From positions 248,001 to 312,000 of the forward strand of contig PYSS01000008.1 in assembly GCA_003049465.1 (NCBI GenBank): a stretch of DNA of 64,000 nt, written 5' to 3'. A program made the position numbers and the translations under genes. Positions 20,798-29,643 of this stretch are shown here, in pieces. Position 1 is the stretch's first letter. Each line of letters starts with the position of its first letter. The DNA is from Magnaporthiopsis rhizophila (taxonomy: Eukaryota > Ascomycota > Sordariomycetes > Magnaporthales > Magnaporthaceae). The notes below the pieces were generated by a model, which was given only the letters and a program-made list of their open reading frames with translations, was not told the DNA's origin and did no database searches.

Positions 20798-21631
20798 ATG
20801 CGTTCCTCCACCATCATCTCCGCCATCGTCCTGGCCGGCGCCGAGCTCGTTGCGGGCCACGCCGCCATCGTCAAGGCTGTCGGCAACGCCGGCGGCTCTG
20901 GCATGGCTCTCGGCATTGACAGCTCCACCCCTCGCGACGGAACCCGCCGCAACCCGTTCCAGCAGGATGCCACCCGCTTCAAGGGCGAAGCCAAGGCCAC
21001 TGTCGGTGAAACCCTCGCGGGCGGCACCAACAACATCGCTGCCGGCACTGCTGCCATCATGGCCGAGACCGGCGACCAGCTTCCTCAGGTTACCCCCGGT
21101 GGCGAGCTTGACATGACCCTGCACCAGGTCAACGGCGACGGTGCCGGCCCCTACACCTGCAAGATCAACGCCGACGGCAAGGGCACCGAGTGGACTCCCA
21201 TCACGGTCAAGACTACGCCTCCCGGCCGCAACTCGCGCGACCGCGCCGGCTCCGCCACCGACTTCCCCCTCGTCGCCTCCATCCCCGCCGGCCAGGAGTG
21301 CACCGGCAACGTGGCCGGCCAGGACAACGTCTGCCTCGTCCGCTGCGAGAACGGCGCCCGTGCCGGTCCCTTCGGTGGTGTTGTTCCCGTCCAGATGAGC
21401 TCGCCTGAGGCCGCCGCGCCCCCCGCCGCCGGCGGCGCCGCCCCCGCCGAGGGTGCCAACGCTACCGCTCCCGCCGCCGGCGCCGCCAAGGCCAAGGGTG
21501 GCAAGGCCAACAAGGCCGTTGCCGCCCGCGCCAACCTGGCCCGCGAGATCCTCCGCAGGGAGGCCCTCCTCCGCAAGATCCTCAAACGCCAGTCGGTCGA
21601 GGAGGATGAGGAGGAGGAGGAGGAGGAGTGA
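20798..21631 (+). CDS. Egh16/GAS-like secreted protein
   Basis: A secreted protein of 277 residues of the Egh16-like family (PF11327), which includes Magnaporthe GAS1/GAS2 (MAS) proteins expressed in appressoria. A signal peptide (about 1-20, ending ELVAG) is followed directly by [20 protein letters not shown], the family hallmark, then [15 protein letters not shown]. Paired cysteines appear at CKIN, QECTGN and VCLVRCEN. The last 80 residues are an Ala/Pro/Gly linker, a Lys/Arg-rich stretch and a terminal Glu run ([10 protein letters not shown]), which are unusual additions to the core domain. Cleavage after residue 20 would place His at the N-terminus. Biochemical function is not established; family members have been tied to host penetration. 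Confidence 0.9.
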   Translation: MRSSTIISAIVLAGAELVAGHAAIVKAVGNAGGSGMALGIDSSTPRDGTRRNPFQQDATRFKGEAKATVGETLAGGTNNIAAGTAAIMAETGDQLPQVTPGGELDMTLHQVNGDGAGPYTCKINADGKGTEWTPITVKTTPPGRNSRDRAGSATDFPLVASIPAGQECTGNVAGQDNVCLVRCENGARAGPFGGVVPVQMSSPEAAAPPAAGGAAPAEGANATAPAAGAAKAKGGKANKAVAARANLAREILRREALLRKILKRQSVEEDEEEEEEE

Positions 21632-22517
21632 GCGCCTCTCGCTCCCCTTCGAACCGGTGCAGTTTCTTTGTTTGATTTTTTGTATGAGAGAGACGGAGAA
21701 AGGGAGGGAGTAATTTTTCATGATACCATGACACGGCACACAGCACCCAGATCCTGTTTAGACGGATAAACAGGAAGGAAAAACGATACCCCCGGGGAGA
21801 CGCCAAATCGGCGACTTCCTTCCGGGTTCGTGGTTGTCTGTGCGCAGGGAATGGCCATCCGCTTGGCCGGACCGTGGAGAAGCCACACAGGGTTAATAAG
21901 ACGCGGCCACAAAGAGCGTCGGGCGCGTGCCAGTCACCGCAGCCCTTGGATTTGGGGAATGCCCCTTTCCGATTATACGAGACCTTTGCGGTTGTTGAAT
22001 CCCCATGGCTGGGAAGCATAATACCCCTTTGGAAGACAGGCCCAGCACAGTGGGATTTTCCATATTTGTAACATTAGAGTATAGGATGAATGAATGGTTG
22101 GTGATCGACTTCTTTTTCTTGTTCTTTGTGAGGTGCCAAATGTGAAGTGTTTCCGGCTATCAAACAAAACCCTATGCAGTTGGTTCGTCCCAAATCAACT
22201 TTTCTTTTTCGCGGAAAACAGATGAGACTTGGAGATGGCCCCTTCGAACGGCCACGTTACAACTCTCAGACGTTTTGATTTATCGGATGAACCCGCCCTG
22301 CTGGCCAAGTGGCGGACTATGCTGATAAACAACAGATATCTCTGTCATCTCCATCCAAACCCTGAGCCCTAAGCCAGGTGGGACGGGCGGCTTGCATGTC
22401 CACCACTGCTTGTGCTGTCGATAGAATCAGCAACCCCTCGACCCCATCGTCGAACGAGTCGTGCGTGTCGGCCCATATCCCACGCCTCTGGACCCTTGCC
22501 CTCAACCACTTTCCAAG
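21632..22517. other. Intergenic, no gene recognised
   Basis: About 0.9 kb between the Egh16-like stop and the tRNA-Leu gene. It starts with the 3' region of the Egh16-like gene (GA-rich then T-rich). No coding frame shows a family match. Confidence 0.4.
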
Positions 22518-22612
22518 GGCAAGATGGCCGAGTTGGTTATGGCGTAGGATTAAGGTGATATCACAGTCTTCCTATGGAGAAATCCGCGTGGGTTCAAGTC
22601 CCACTCTTGTCA
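22518..22612 (+). tRNA. tRNA-Leu (AAG) with intron
   Basis: A 95-bp gene that folds well. Acceptor stem GGCAAGA/TCTTGTC with discriminator A, D arm GCCGAGTTGGTTATGGC, anticodon stem TAGGA/TCCTA, loop TTAAGG then a 13-base intron after position 37. The long variable arm (GGA-GAAA-TCC) and T arm GTGGG/CCCAC confirm a leucine body. Anticodon AAG. Confidence 0.92.
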
Positions 22613-22875
22613 ATGTTGCTTTTTTTGCTGGGCTGCCACCCTAAGGACGTTTGATGCTCCCGTGACGTGACATGCACAGATGAAATGCCAGATGGCATTG
22701 TTGCTAAATCAAAATAAGGCTCGGCCATCCCTGCCTTTTATATATTTTTATTATTCAGTTTAAATGTCACTTTGGATGATAACAGGACGAGGACGCCAGG
22801 TCGTCGCATTTAGCGCCAGGGGCAACCAATAAAAAAAAAAAAACCTAACGTCCAGCCTTTAAGACGTAACCCAGA

Positions 22876-22989
22876 CGACAACGACAAGATTCGAACTTGT
22901 GCGGCCGAAGCCATTAGATCGCTTAGAAACCGCTATAAACGCGGCCTCCTGGTTCGAGTCTAACCCATTAACCACTCTGGCACGTTGCC
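22876..22989 (-). tRNA. tRNA-Ser (CGA) with intron
   Basis: A 114-bp gene on the minus strand. Acceptor stem GGCAACG/CGTTGTC with discriminator G, anticodon stem TTAGA/TCTAA, loop CTCGAA then an intron of about 24 bases. The long class II variable arm and T arm ACAAG/CTTGT fit tRNA-Ser. Anticodon CGA. Confidence 0.9.
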
Positions 22990-23082
22990 TGATGCCCATT
23001 GGATAGCGTCAGGGGCTCGCTGGTGTGTGCATGAGCGATGCTTCCCCGCAGCTTTGGTCCATGGAGTCGAGCGGGGCGCGTT

Positions 23083-23120
<38 letters not shown>

Positions 23121-23180
23121 TGNNNNNNNNNNNNNNNNNNNNNNNNNNNNNNNNNNNNNNNNNNNNNNNNNNNNNNNNNN

Positions 23181-23218
<38 letters not shown>
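23083..23218. other. Assembly gap (N run) inside poly-T
   Basis: A run of N from 23123 to 23180 is flanked on both sides by about 38 T residues. This is most simply a homopolymer or low-complexity stretch the assembly could not resolve; the true length is unknown. No gene is interrupted. Between the tRNA-Ser gene and the methyltransferase at 23492 nothing else is seen. Confidence 0.9.
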
Positions 23219-23220
<2 letters not shown>

Positions 23221-23491
23221 TCGGGCCGGCCTCCCAAGCCTTTCGCCCTCCGGTGCCACAACATCCGCAACTTGATGCCGGCCGCGGGTTTGAAGAGCCA
23301 TGCCTGGATAATGAACATGACGTCAATTTTACGGCACTGCCTTTCCGGGCCACGCCATATCTAAGGCGTGCGAGCACACTGGGAGGGATACGTGCACATA
23401 CAACTCCATGCCTCTAATGCATCGCGACTCCTAAGCACTGCGTCCGCTCCACTACACCTATCTCTAAGCCAGACCGGCCAAGCAGCCCGCC

Positions 23492-24157
23492 ATGCCAAGC
23501 GACTTCGACAAGCAGGAGTACTGGCACGACCGCTTCTCCTCCGAGACCGAGTTCGAGTGGCTCGTCCCGTCAGCAACGCTCATGGAAGTGATGGAGCCCC
23601 ACCTCGCTCGCCTCCCCGACACGGCCCGGATCCTGCACCTGGGGTCCGGGACGAGCGACCTGCAGAACCACCTGCGGCGGCGCGGCTTCCGGGACGTCAC
23701 CAACGTTGACTACGAGCCGCTGGCCATCGAGCATGGGAGGCGGCTCGAGGCGCGCGCGTTCGACGGCGACGTAAGGACCCGCTACCTGGTGGCCGACGTC
23801 ACCCGCCCGGACCTCGCTGCCCGGCTAATACGCGGCGACGGGGATGGCGATAACGCCGCTTCTCGCCCGTTCGACCTGGTCGTCGACAAGAGCACCGCCG
23901 ACGCCGTCTCGTGCGGCGGCGACGAGGCGATGCTGGCGATGCTGGCTGGCGTCAGGGCATGCATGGCCGACTCGAGCTGCTGGATCTCGCTCAGCTACTC
24001 GGCCACGCGCTACCTCCGCGACGGGCTCCCGTTCCACGTCGAGGTCATGGAAAGATTGCCGACGCCCAAGCTGAAGGAGAGCGACCCGGACATTTTTCAC
24101 TGGGTCTACCTGCTTAGTCCACTGAGCGGTGCGGATGTTTCCCCCCGCTTGAGTTGA
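23492..24157 (+). CDS. Class I SAM methyltransferase, EEF1AKMT4-like
   Basis: A single-exon protein of 221 residues. It begins with YWHDRFSSETEFEWLV, a block typical of the METTL/EEF1AKMT4 (ECE2-type) group of seven-beta-strand methyltransferases. Motif I is ILHLGSGTSDL (about residues 47-57), the acidic strand end is NVDYEPLAIEHG, and DLVVDKSTADAV is the post-II motif that marks this subgroup. Members methylate lysine of elongation factor eEF1A or related proteins, and the same chemistry is inferred here, not shown. There is no signal peptide. The ATG follows CCCGCC. The tail after LSPLSG is short and poorly conserved. Confidence 0.83.
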   Translation: MPSDFDKQEYWHDRFSSETEFEWLVPSATLMEVMEPHLARLPDTARILHLGSGTSDLQNHLRRRGFRDVTNVDYEPLAIEHGRRLEARAFDGDVRTRYLVADVTRPDLAARLIRGDGDGDNAASRPFDLVVDKSTADAVSCGGDEAMLAMLAGVRACMADSSCWISLSYSATRYLRDGLPFHVEVMERLPTPKLKESDPDIFHWVYLLSPLSGADVSPRLS

Positions 24158-24365
24158 TGTCCGAAGCATGGATGCTTATTGGTATCTGATCAAAAAATTA
24201 GGTACATAGGTAATCGACTACATCCTTGCAACGAGCAAGTCAGAGGCAACTGTCATACCATGCTTCCCGCCCACAGCCCGACTGAGTAGTAGGTACCTAA
24301 TAGAAAAAAAGGTAAAGCCGAGATCGAGTGATTAAAATCGCCATCGTTAATCCCAACCTCCGCCA

Positions 24366-25244
24366 TCAACGCAGCCTCGGCTTGCCCCCAAGCTGGCGCC
24401 AGTACTCCGTCATCAGCTTCTTCACGTCCTCATTCAGGAGTTCGGCCGAGACCTCGGTGGTGCCGGCGTATCCACAGTACTCAACCTCGATGGCCAGCTC
24501 CCACTTGCCTTTACCCCTGCCCGTGCCCCTCCTCAGGAGCGGCGGGTACCAGAGCGCAAAGACGGTCGACTCGTGGCCGCTGCCATCCAGGGTCGCCTCG
24601 CGGCCTTCTGGGGAGAGGCTGGCCCAGTACTCGAGCAGCATGTCGTGCTGGTCGCGGTGCAGCGCCTCCTCGGCCTCCCACGAGTTGGCGCGGCCGAGGT
24701 CCTTGTCCCAGAGTACCAGCATCTCCACCTGGTCGTCCTCCTCGTCGTGCACCCGGACACGATGGTTGAGAATCCGCACCACGCCGCTCATGTCGCGCGG
24801 CTCCTGCGGCGTGCCGTCGGCGTTGCATGGGACCCGGGCTTTGTCTAGCCACGAGGCGTAGAGCTGCCGGCGCCGGCTGCTGGGGCCCGGCCGAGCTGGG
24901 GCTGGGGCTGGGGTCGGAGGTGGGGACGGGGACGGGTTTCGCTGCTGGTCCTTGTCCTTGTCGTCGCTGGATGAGTCTTGCTTCGCTGAAGCCGCTTTTC
25001 TGGTATTAGCCTGGAGATAAAAAATTACACTCTGAGGGATTTTGCGACAAAGAATAAAACGAATGGGCGGATTTCGGGGCAACGGAAGGGTCTCAAGTTG
25101 GAAAGCAAAAGGTTGGAGCTGGTTGATGAGGATGAGATCCGAGAAGATAGCGAGCTAACCTTGGCCAGACGTTCCAGCGTCCTGGTCGCCGCCGTCGTCG
25201 TCGTCGCGAGGAGGAAGTCCGCGCACGAGCTTTTTCTTCGGCAT
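24366..25244 (-). CDS. Second protein with chromo-like domains
   Basis: About 234 residues in two exons, 25244-25160 and 24985-24366, joined in frame (…GTSGQ / AKQDSSS…). The N-terminus is basic then acidic (MPKKKLVRGLPPRDDDD), followed by a Pro/Ser-rich linker. A chromo-like unit follows (VVRILNHRVRV, MLVLWDKDL, ANSWEAEEAL, MLLEYWASL). A second unit begins with STVFALWYPPLL and continues WELAIEVEYCGY ... VKKLMTEYWRQLGG. The pattern of hydrophobic strands ending in a helix with L-x-E/T-Y-W recalls the gene at 16895-18223 (VVDYWASF, VLEYLHVHG). No catalytic residues are seen. A chromatin-binding role is inference. The closest alternative is a domesticated chromo-type fragment from a retroelement. 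Confidence 0.62.
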
Positions 25245-25938
25245 GGTGGGGGATGTCTTTGTGTATTGATCACAGCCCAGTCTTTCTGTTTTTGCTTCGT
25301 TGGGATGATTGGTGAAGAAGGATGAGATCAAGATGCTGCGCCTGGACGGAAGAAGGGCCAGCTTGACGCTTATTATACAGGTCGCTCGGAGGACATGCGC
25401 ATGCAAACAAGCAAAGGTAGCCAACATATGGAAACTGCCCGACGGTGTATAGACGTTGCTAGAAACACCCTGCCGTAAAGAATCTGTGTTTGATCCAGAA
25501 CGACCGCATCTCCAGCCTGAATACAGGAGGCAGTGCCAGACGCAAACAGCACTATGGAGATGGTGTGGCGATCATCTAGAAGAAAAGCCAAACATGGGAG
25601 TCTACTGCTGCCTACTGACGCGGCAAGCCGCATGTGTTTCCTCTTTTTGGCTTGTAAGAGACTGGCACCATAACCGTGATTTGAGCCCGCGTGTATTCTC
25701 AGTCCGTCCCTTCCGCTGCCCCACATCTCGGTGTCGTTCTACACGTGCCGCTTCGTGCCGACGCCTTTCTTCTTCTCTCTGTTAACTCGCTCACTCATTA
25801 CGCGCGACACCTAGACGTCTCAAGACCTTTGATGCTTGTTCAGACGGACTGGCCATAGCTGTGGGACCAAGAGAGCGCGACCCATCCCATCCCCGATGAC
25901 CAAGCGCCCCAGCCCCAGACGATACCCGATGATGACAG
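25245..25938. other. Intergenic, no gene recognised
   Basis: Promoter of the chromo-like gene and upstream DNA of the tRNA-Gln gene. No coding frame with a recognisable product. Confidence 0.4.
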
Positions 25939-26024
25939 GGTCGTATAGTGTAGTTGGTTATCACATCAGGCTCTGATTTAAAGATCGTCTCCTGATGACC
26001 TGGGTTCGAATCCCAGTATGGACT
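25939..26024 (+). tRNA. tRNA-Gln (CTG) with intron, weak acceptor stem
   Basis: An 86-bp gene. D arm region TAGTGTAGTTGGTTATCAC, anticodon stem TCAGG/CCTGA, loop CTCTGA with anticodon CTG, then an intron of about 14 bases. T arm CTGGG/CCCAG is perfect. The acceptor stem GGTCGTA against TATGGAC has one mismatch (second pair) and two G-T pairs, so the gene may be impaired. Confidence 0.72.
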
Positions 26025-26439
26025 TTTGCTGCGGCTGACGGAGGCCACGGTGGGAGCATCTTTCCCCTTTTTCTCCCTCCTTGTTCCCACCTAGAAGGGC
26101 CGGACCCCAAGCATGTACAGTTAACCCTGTGCCGTTTTACATACACAGGAGGTAAACAGTGCATATTGCGAAACTAAGAGACGAGGTTGGGTGAGGCCCG
26201 CACATCCGACGACGTTTTGCCCTGCCCGGCTTGTTATTTTCGAATGCCCCCTTGCCCTGTCCATGACATGTGGGTGAAAATTTTGCTTGAGGCTGTGGGT
26301 CACGTCCACGACGACGAGGCCGGCATGGACGGGACTACCCCTTTCTGGCCGTTAAAACCACTTACATGTTGAAGCTCTCGCGGATCTTAGCCGGGGCTAC
26401 CAGAGCACATGAGAACCCCTGCGCAACATCATTCACGAA

Positions 26440-26568
26440 GGCAGGATGGCCGAGCGGTCTGTGGCGCCAGCTTCGGGATGGCCTTGCGATGAGACGTTCG
26501 CCCCTCCGAGGGCTGTGCTTGTTCTGCTACTTACGCAAGTGGCGTGGGTTTGAATCCCACTCCTGTCC
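26440..26568 (+). tRNA. Leucine-type tRNA locus with abnormal anticodon arm
   Basis: The two ends fold like tRNA-Leu: acceptor GGCAGGA/TCCTGTC, D arm GCCGAGCGGTCTGTGGC, variable arm ACTT-ACGC-AAGT, T arm GTGGG/CCCAC. The centre does not: the expected anticodon stem CCAGC pairs poorly with the best partner (TCTGC), and the loop TTCGGG would read CGG, not a leucine anticodon, followed by a long intron-like insert. It is either a pseudo-tRNA or an odd intron-bearing gene whose splice sites were misjudged. Confidence 0.55.
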
Positions 26569-26798
26569 TATTGACCTTGCTTTTGCTGGAAACAAGCAGT
26601 CGACGTGGGAACGAACGTTTTCATATGTGTGGTACCAAGGCTTGCTTGTCGCAAACGGTTTCCGTTTTGCTCTTGGCAAAAAAGTGGGTGGATATCAGAA
26701 ATGGCAAATTAACGATAATCAAATTATGCTTATAAACGGGTGACAAACAAAAAGAAGCAAAAAGGAAGACAAGCTGTTGTGACGACCTCTCTTATGCA

Positions 26799-26885
26799 CG
26801 CCCCAGGCGGGATTCGAACCCGCAGCCTTGGGATTATATAGAAGATATAAAAGTCCCACGCTCTGACCAGTTGCGCTACCAGGGC
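26799..26885 (-). tRNA. tRNA-Lys (TTT) with intron
   Basis: An 87-bp gene on the minus strand. Acceptor GCCCTGG/CTGGGGC with discriminator G, anticodon stem TGGGA/TCCCA, loop CTTTTA then a 13-base AT-rich intron, T arm GCGGG/CCCGC. Anticodon TTT. Confidence 0.9.
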
Positions 26886-27511
26886 TGTTGTTTTACGACC
26901 AAGTCATGTGTAGCTTTATTCTACGTTGGCGGCCGAGTGTGGGGAATTGGACATTGTTCAGCACATTTGGGCTTTGGGCGCCTGACTGGAATGCGCTTCC
27001 AAAAATAACATGGTAGCCCTCGACGGGGATGACGGAACCGTTGCATTGCTCCCCTGTGGAGGGGTAATGCCTGGTAAGCTGGTAAGTGCAGCGTACCTCC
27101 GCTGCGCAAAGGTCATCCTGTCGGAGGACCGTCTTCTCGGCAAGTCGCGCCCTGCTGGTGATTGATTTCCCCGAAGTCAGCTTGTTGCAAGAGGTGGGTG
27201 TTTTACACGCTCCATGTTTGGGCGATGAGTGTCAGACGCGCTTGCGCCGGGGCATCTTGGCATGATTCCGTCTCGTCCACCAGCTTGACTGATGACGCAC
27301 GCTGGTGGGCTGAGCTGCCATGTCAAGCCCACCAGGCCCAAACCGAGGGACCACGAATGGTGGTCAACAAACGACTTGACATCTCTCACCCCATTTTGTG
27401 CGAGCTTCTTGTTCATTTTTGAGGTATCGACACTTGTCAGGATCCTTGCCAGGACCGACTCGCGCGGGAGCGTGACTTTTTGCCGTCAGCTTTCAATCGC
27501 TCTGTGCGAAT
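26886..27511. other. Intergenic, upstream of GH64 gene
   Basis: About 0.6 kb with no gene seen. It presumably holds the promoter of the GH64 gene; no clear TATA box was found. Confidence 0.4.
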
Positions 27512-28654
27512 ATGCCACAGTCGCTTGACATCCAGCTCCGGAACGAGTCGAATTCCGGTGATATCTTTGCTTATATCACCGGGCTTGCGCTGCAGAAGAA
27601 CTCGGCCAGGGTCCTTCTCAAGTCGGATGGCAGGGGGCTTTACTACCCCGAGAATCCACCCAAGATCCTGAGTCCTTTGGCCGAGGACTGTGCCATCCCT
27701 CTGGGACCGCCGGGAAATGCGGTGACGGTTCACATTCCCCAAATGGCCGGCGGGCGCATCTGGTTTAGCCGTGGTGGGAAGCTCAAGTTCCTCCTGAATC
27801 CCAGCCCTGCCGGCGCGGCCCTCGTCGAGCCATCGGTGCTGAACACCTCGGATCCGAATGCGAACGTCGACTTTGCATTCGCCGAGTTCACCCTCAACAA
27901 CGACCAACTGTTCGCCAACATCAGCTACGTCGATTTCGTGCCCCGGCTGCCCATCGCCCTGGCGCTTGAGGAGCCTGGCGGCGGGCTTCAGCAGGTGGCG
28001 GGCATGGCTAGCGATGGGCTCGAGCAGGTTTGCGCAGGACTGCGTGCCCAGGCTGAAAAGGACAAGATGCCGTGGGACAAGCTGATAGTGCAAAAGACAG
28101 GGCAGCCACCGCTCCGTGCCCTAAGCCCGATGCACGGAAGGGGAGTGGGTGCCAGGTTTGACGGCTACTTTGAGCCCCTCGTGGAGGAAGTGTGGCGCAA
28201 GTACCACTGCAACCATGGCAGATGCAGCCTGAAGATCGACACGCAGGCGGCGCCCGGCGTGCTCCCCGGCGCCATCGAGGCGACGAACGAGTTGGTCATC
28301 GGAGGTGAGAAGTTCGGCAAGCCGACAACGGCCGACATCCTGGGGTGCAACAGCGGGCCGTTTGCCACAGGGCCGTCGGCCAAGCGGAACGCCATAATCC
28401 CACGCCTTGCTGCTGCTTTCTCGCGCGGCTCCATCATCGGCGCCGAGGAGCACCCGTCGCACCCGTCCACCTTCTATCAGCAAGGCCCAGCCAACCACTA
28501 CTCCAGGATCGTGCACGAGGTGACGCTGGATGGCAAGGGGTACGGCTTTGCATACGACGATGTCCAGCCCAGTGGCGGGGATGATCAGTCTGGTAAAGTG
28601 AACGCGGGCAACCCCAAGGCTTTCATTGTCAGTGTTGGCGGATTTGCAAGATAG
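27512..28654 (+). CDS. GH64 beta-1,3-glucanase without visible signal peptide
   Basis: A 380-residue single-exon protein of glycoside hydrolase family 64 (thaumatin-like endo-beta-1,3-glucanase, laminaripentaose-producing in bacteria). Family blocks: GGRIWFSRGGKLKFLLNP (about 80-97), LVEPSVLNTSDPNAN, FAEFTLNNDQLFANISYVDFVP (with the acidic residue of the catalytic region), ADILGCNSGPF, ANHYSRIVHEVTLDGKGYGFAYDDVQP near the C-terminus. It would cleave beta-1,3-glucan of fungal or other walls. Many family members are secreted, yet the predicted start MPQSLDIQLRNES leads straight into the domain with no hydrophobic segment. Upstream DNA to 27180 shows no obvious signal-peptide exon. It could be cytosolic, unconventionally exported, or missing a 5' exon. 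Confidence 0.88.
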   Translation: MPQSLDIQLRNESNSGDIFAYITGLALQKNSARVLLKSDGRGLYYPENPPKILSPLAEDCAIPLGPPGNAVTVHIPQMAGGRIWFSRGGKLKFLLNPSPAGAALVEPSVLNTSDPNANVDFAFAEFTLNNDQLFANISYVDFVPRLPIALALEEPGGGLQQVAGMASDGLEQVCAGLRAQAEKDKMPWDKLIVQKTGQPPLRALSPMHGRGVGARFDGYFEPLVEEVWRKYHCNHGRCSLKIDTQAAPGVLPGAIEATNELVIGGEKFGKPTTADILGCNSGPFATGPSAKRNAIIPRLAAAFSRGSIIGAEEHPSHPSTFYQQGPANHYSRIVHEVTLDGKGYGFAYDDVQPSGGDDQSGKVNAGNPKAFIVSVGGFAR

Positions 28655-29643
28655 CGGAAGGCATTGATGTGATGTCGACTGGCGGGCATGTGCTCGTGTT
28701 GAATAGGTAGAGTACAAAAGAATCAGGATCGCGGTCAGGATGCGAGTATAAGCGGCATGCATTTTCCCTGAGCGGAGGGCTGCCTTTGTGCGGCTTAGTG
28801 TGCAACAAGGCAAGGTAGAGGAAACGGGTTGTTGATGCCAGAGATGCCGTTTGTTCTGACGTAGTCCGCACGCGCCATGGAAACCAGAACAAGGGAGGTG
28901 CATGTATTGGCTTGGGTAGGTGTAGTGTCTGTTGACCTCACTATCGAGAGATGGGTTGCACATAAAACTTCATCTGCATCCGTACGTAAATTAGCGGGAT
29001 CAACCGTCAACGAGATGGACGCGAGAAGACGGGCAGGAGCTTCGGTGCTGCCGGCGCCTTCCCGTTATCAGCCAGCCCTGTTGGGACAACCTAGCACTGG
29101 CGCCAGCGAGTGGGGCGGCAGCTCAGTCTGGCGCACAGCCCGGCTGTCCAGCCAAGTTGAGGGCGGCAAGGGTCTGGCTCCAGCGCCGGTGCTGGAGCAT
29201 CAGTCTAAGCCGGGCGTGGATTGACGCTGGCCGAACCGCCAACACATAATTTTTCAAATCAATGCCTTGACTGAATCAATCGCGTTGCCACAAGCCCTCC
29301 TCAACCCAATGCAACAAAACGCCTCAAAGAATTCCATAAGCTCTCGTCCTTCCGTAGCACGCCCACCTCATCCATCCAGCCATCGCCGCACCGCCGGTTC
29401 AGCACGCCCGTCTCCAGCCCATTCTCAGCACCTGTTGGCCCGCCTCTGACCGCCAGTTGTCACCAGTGGCCGAGACCTGACGCCGCAAAAACCCCACACC
29501 CCCGGAGCCCGACTGCAACGGCCATCTCCAGGTTTTCCCCGCCGGTGGGCCATGGTGCTCGCCCGAACCCTTCCATCACCGGAGAACGGGCGCACGACCA
29601 CAGACTGCCGGCGTAGGACGACTGCTTCCGCCTCCTGCCCACG
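28655..29643. other. Intergenic, no gene recognised
   Basis: About 1 kb between the GH64 stop and the PAC1 start. The last 350 bases are C-rich and likely form the PAC1 promoter and leader. Short frames on both strands were rejected. Confidence 0.4.

Noticed and set aside
20780..21739. 319-residue minus-strand frame
   Set aside because: Antisense of the Egh16-like gene, which has a signal peptide and family motifs.
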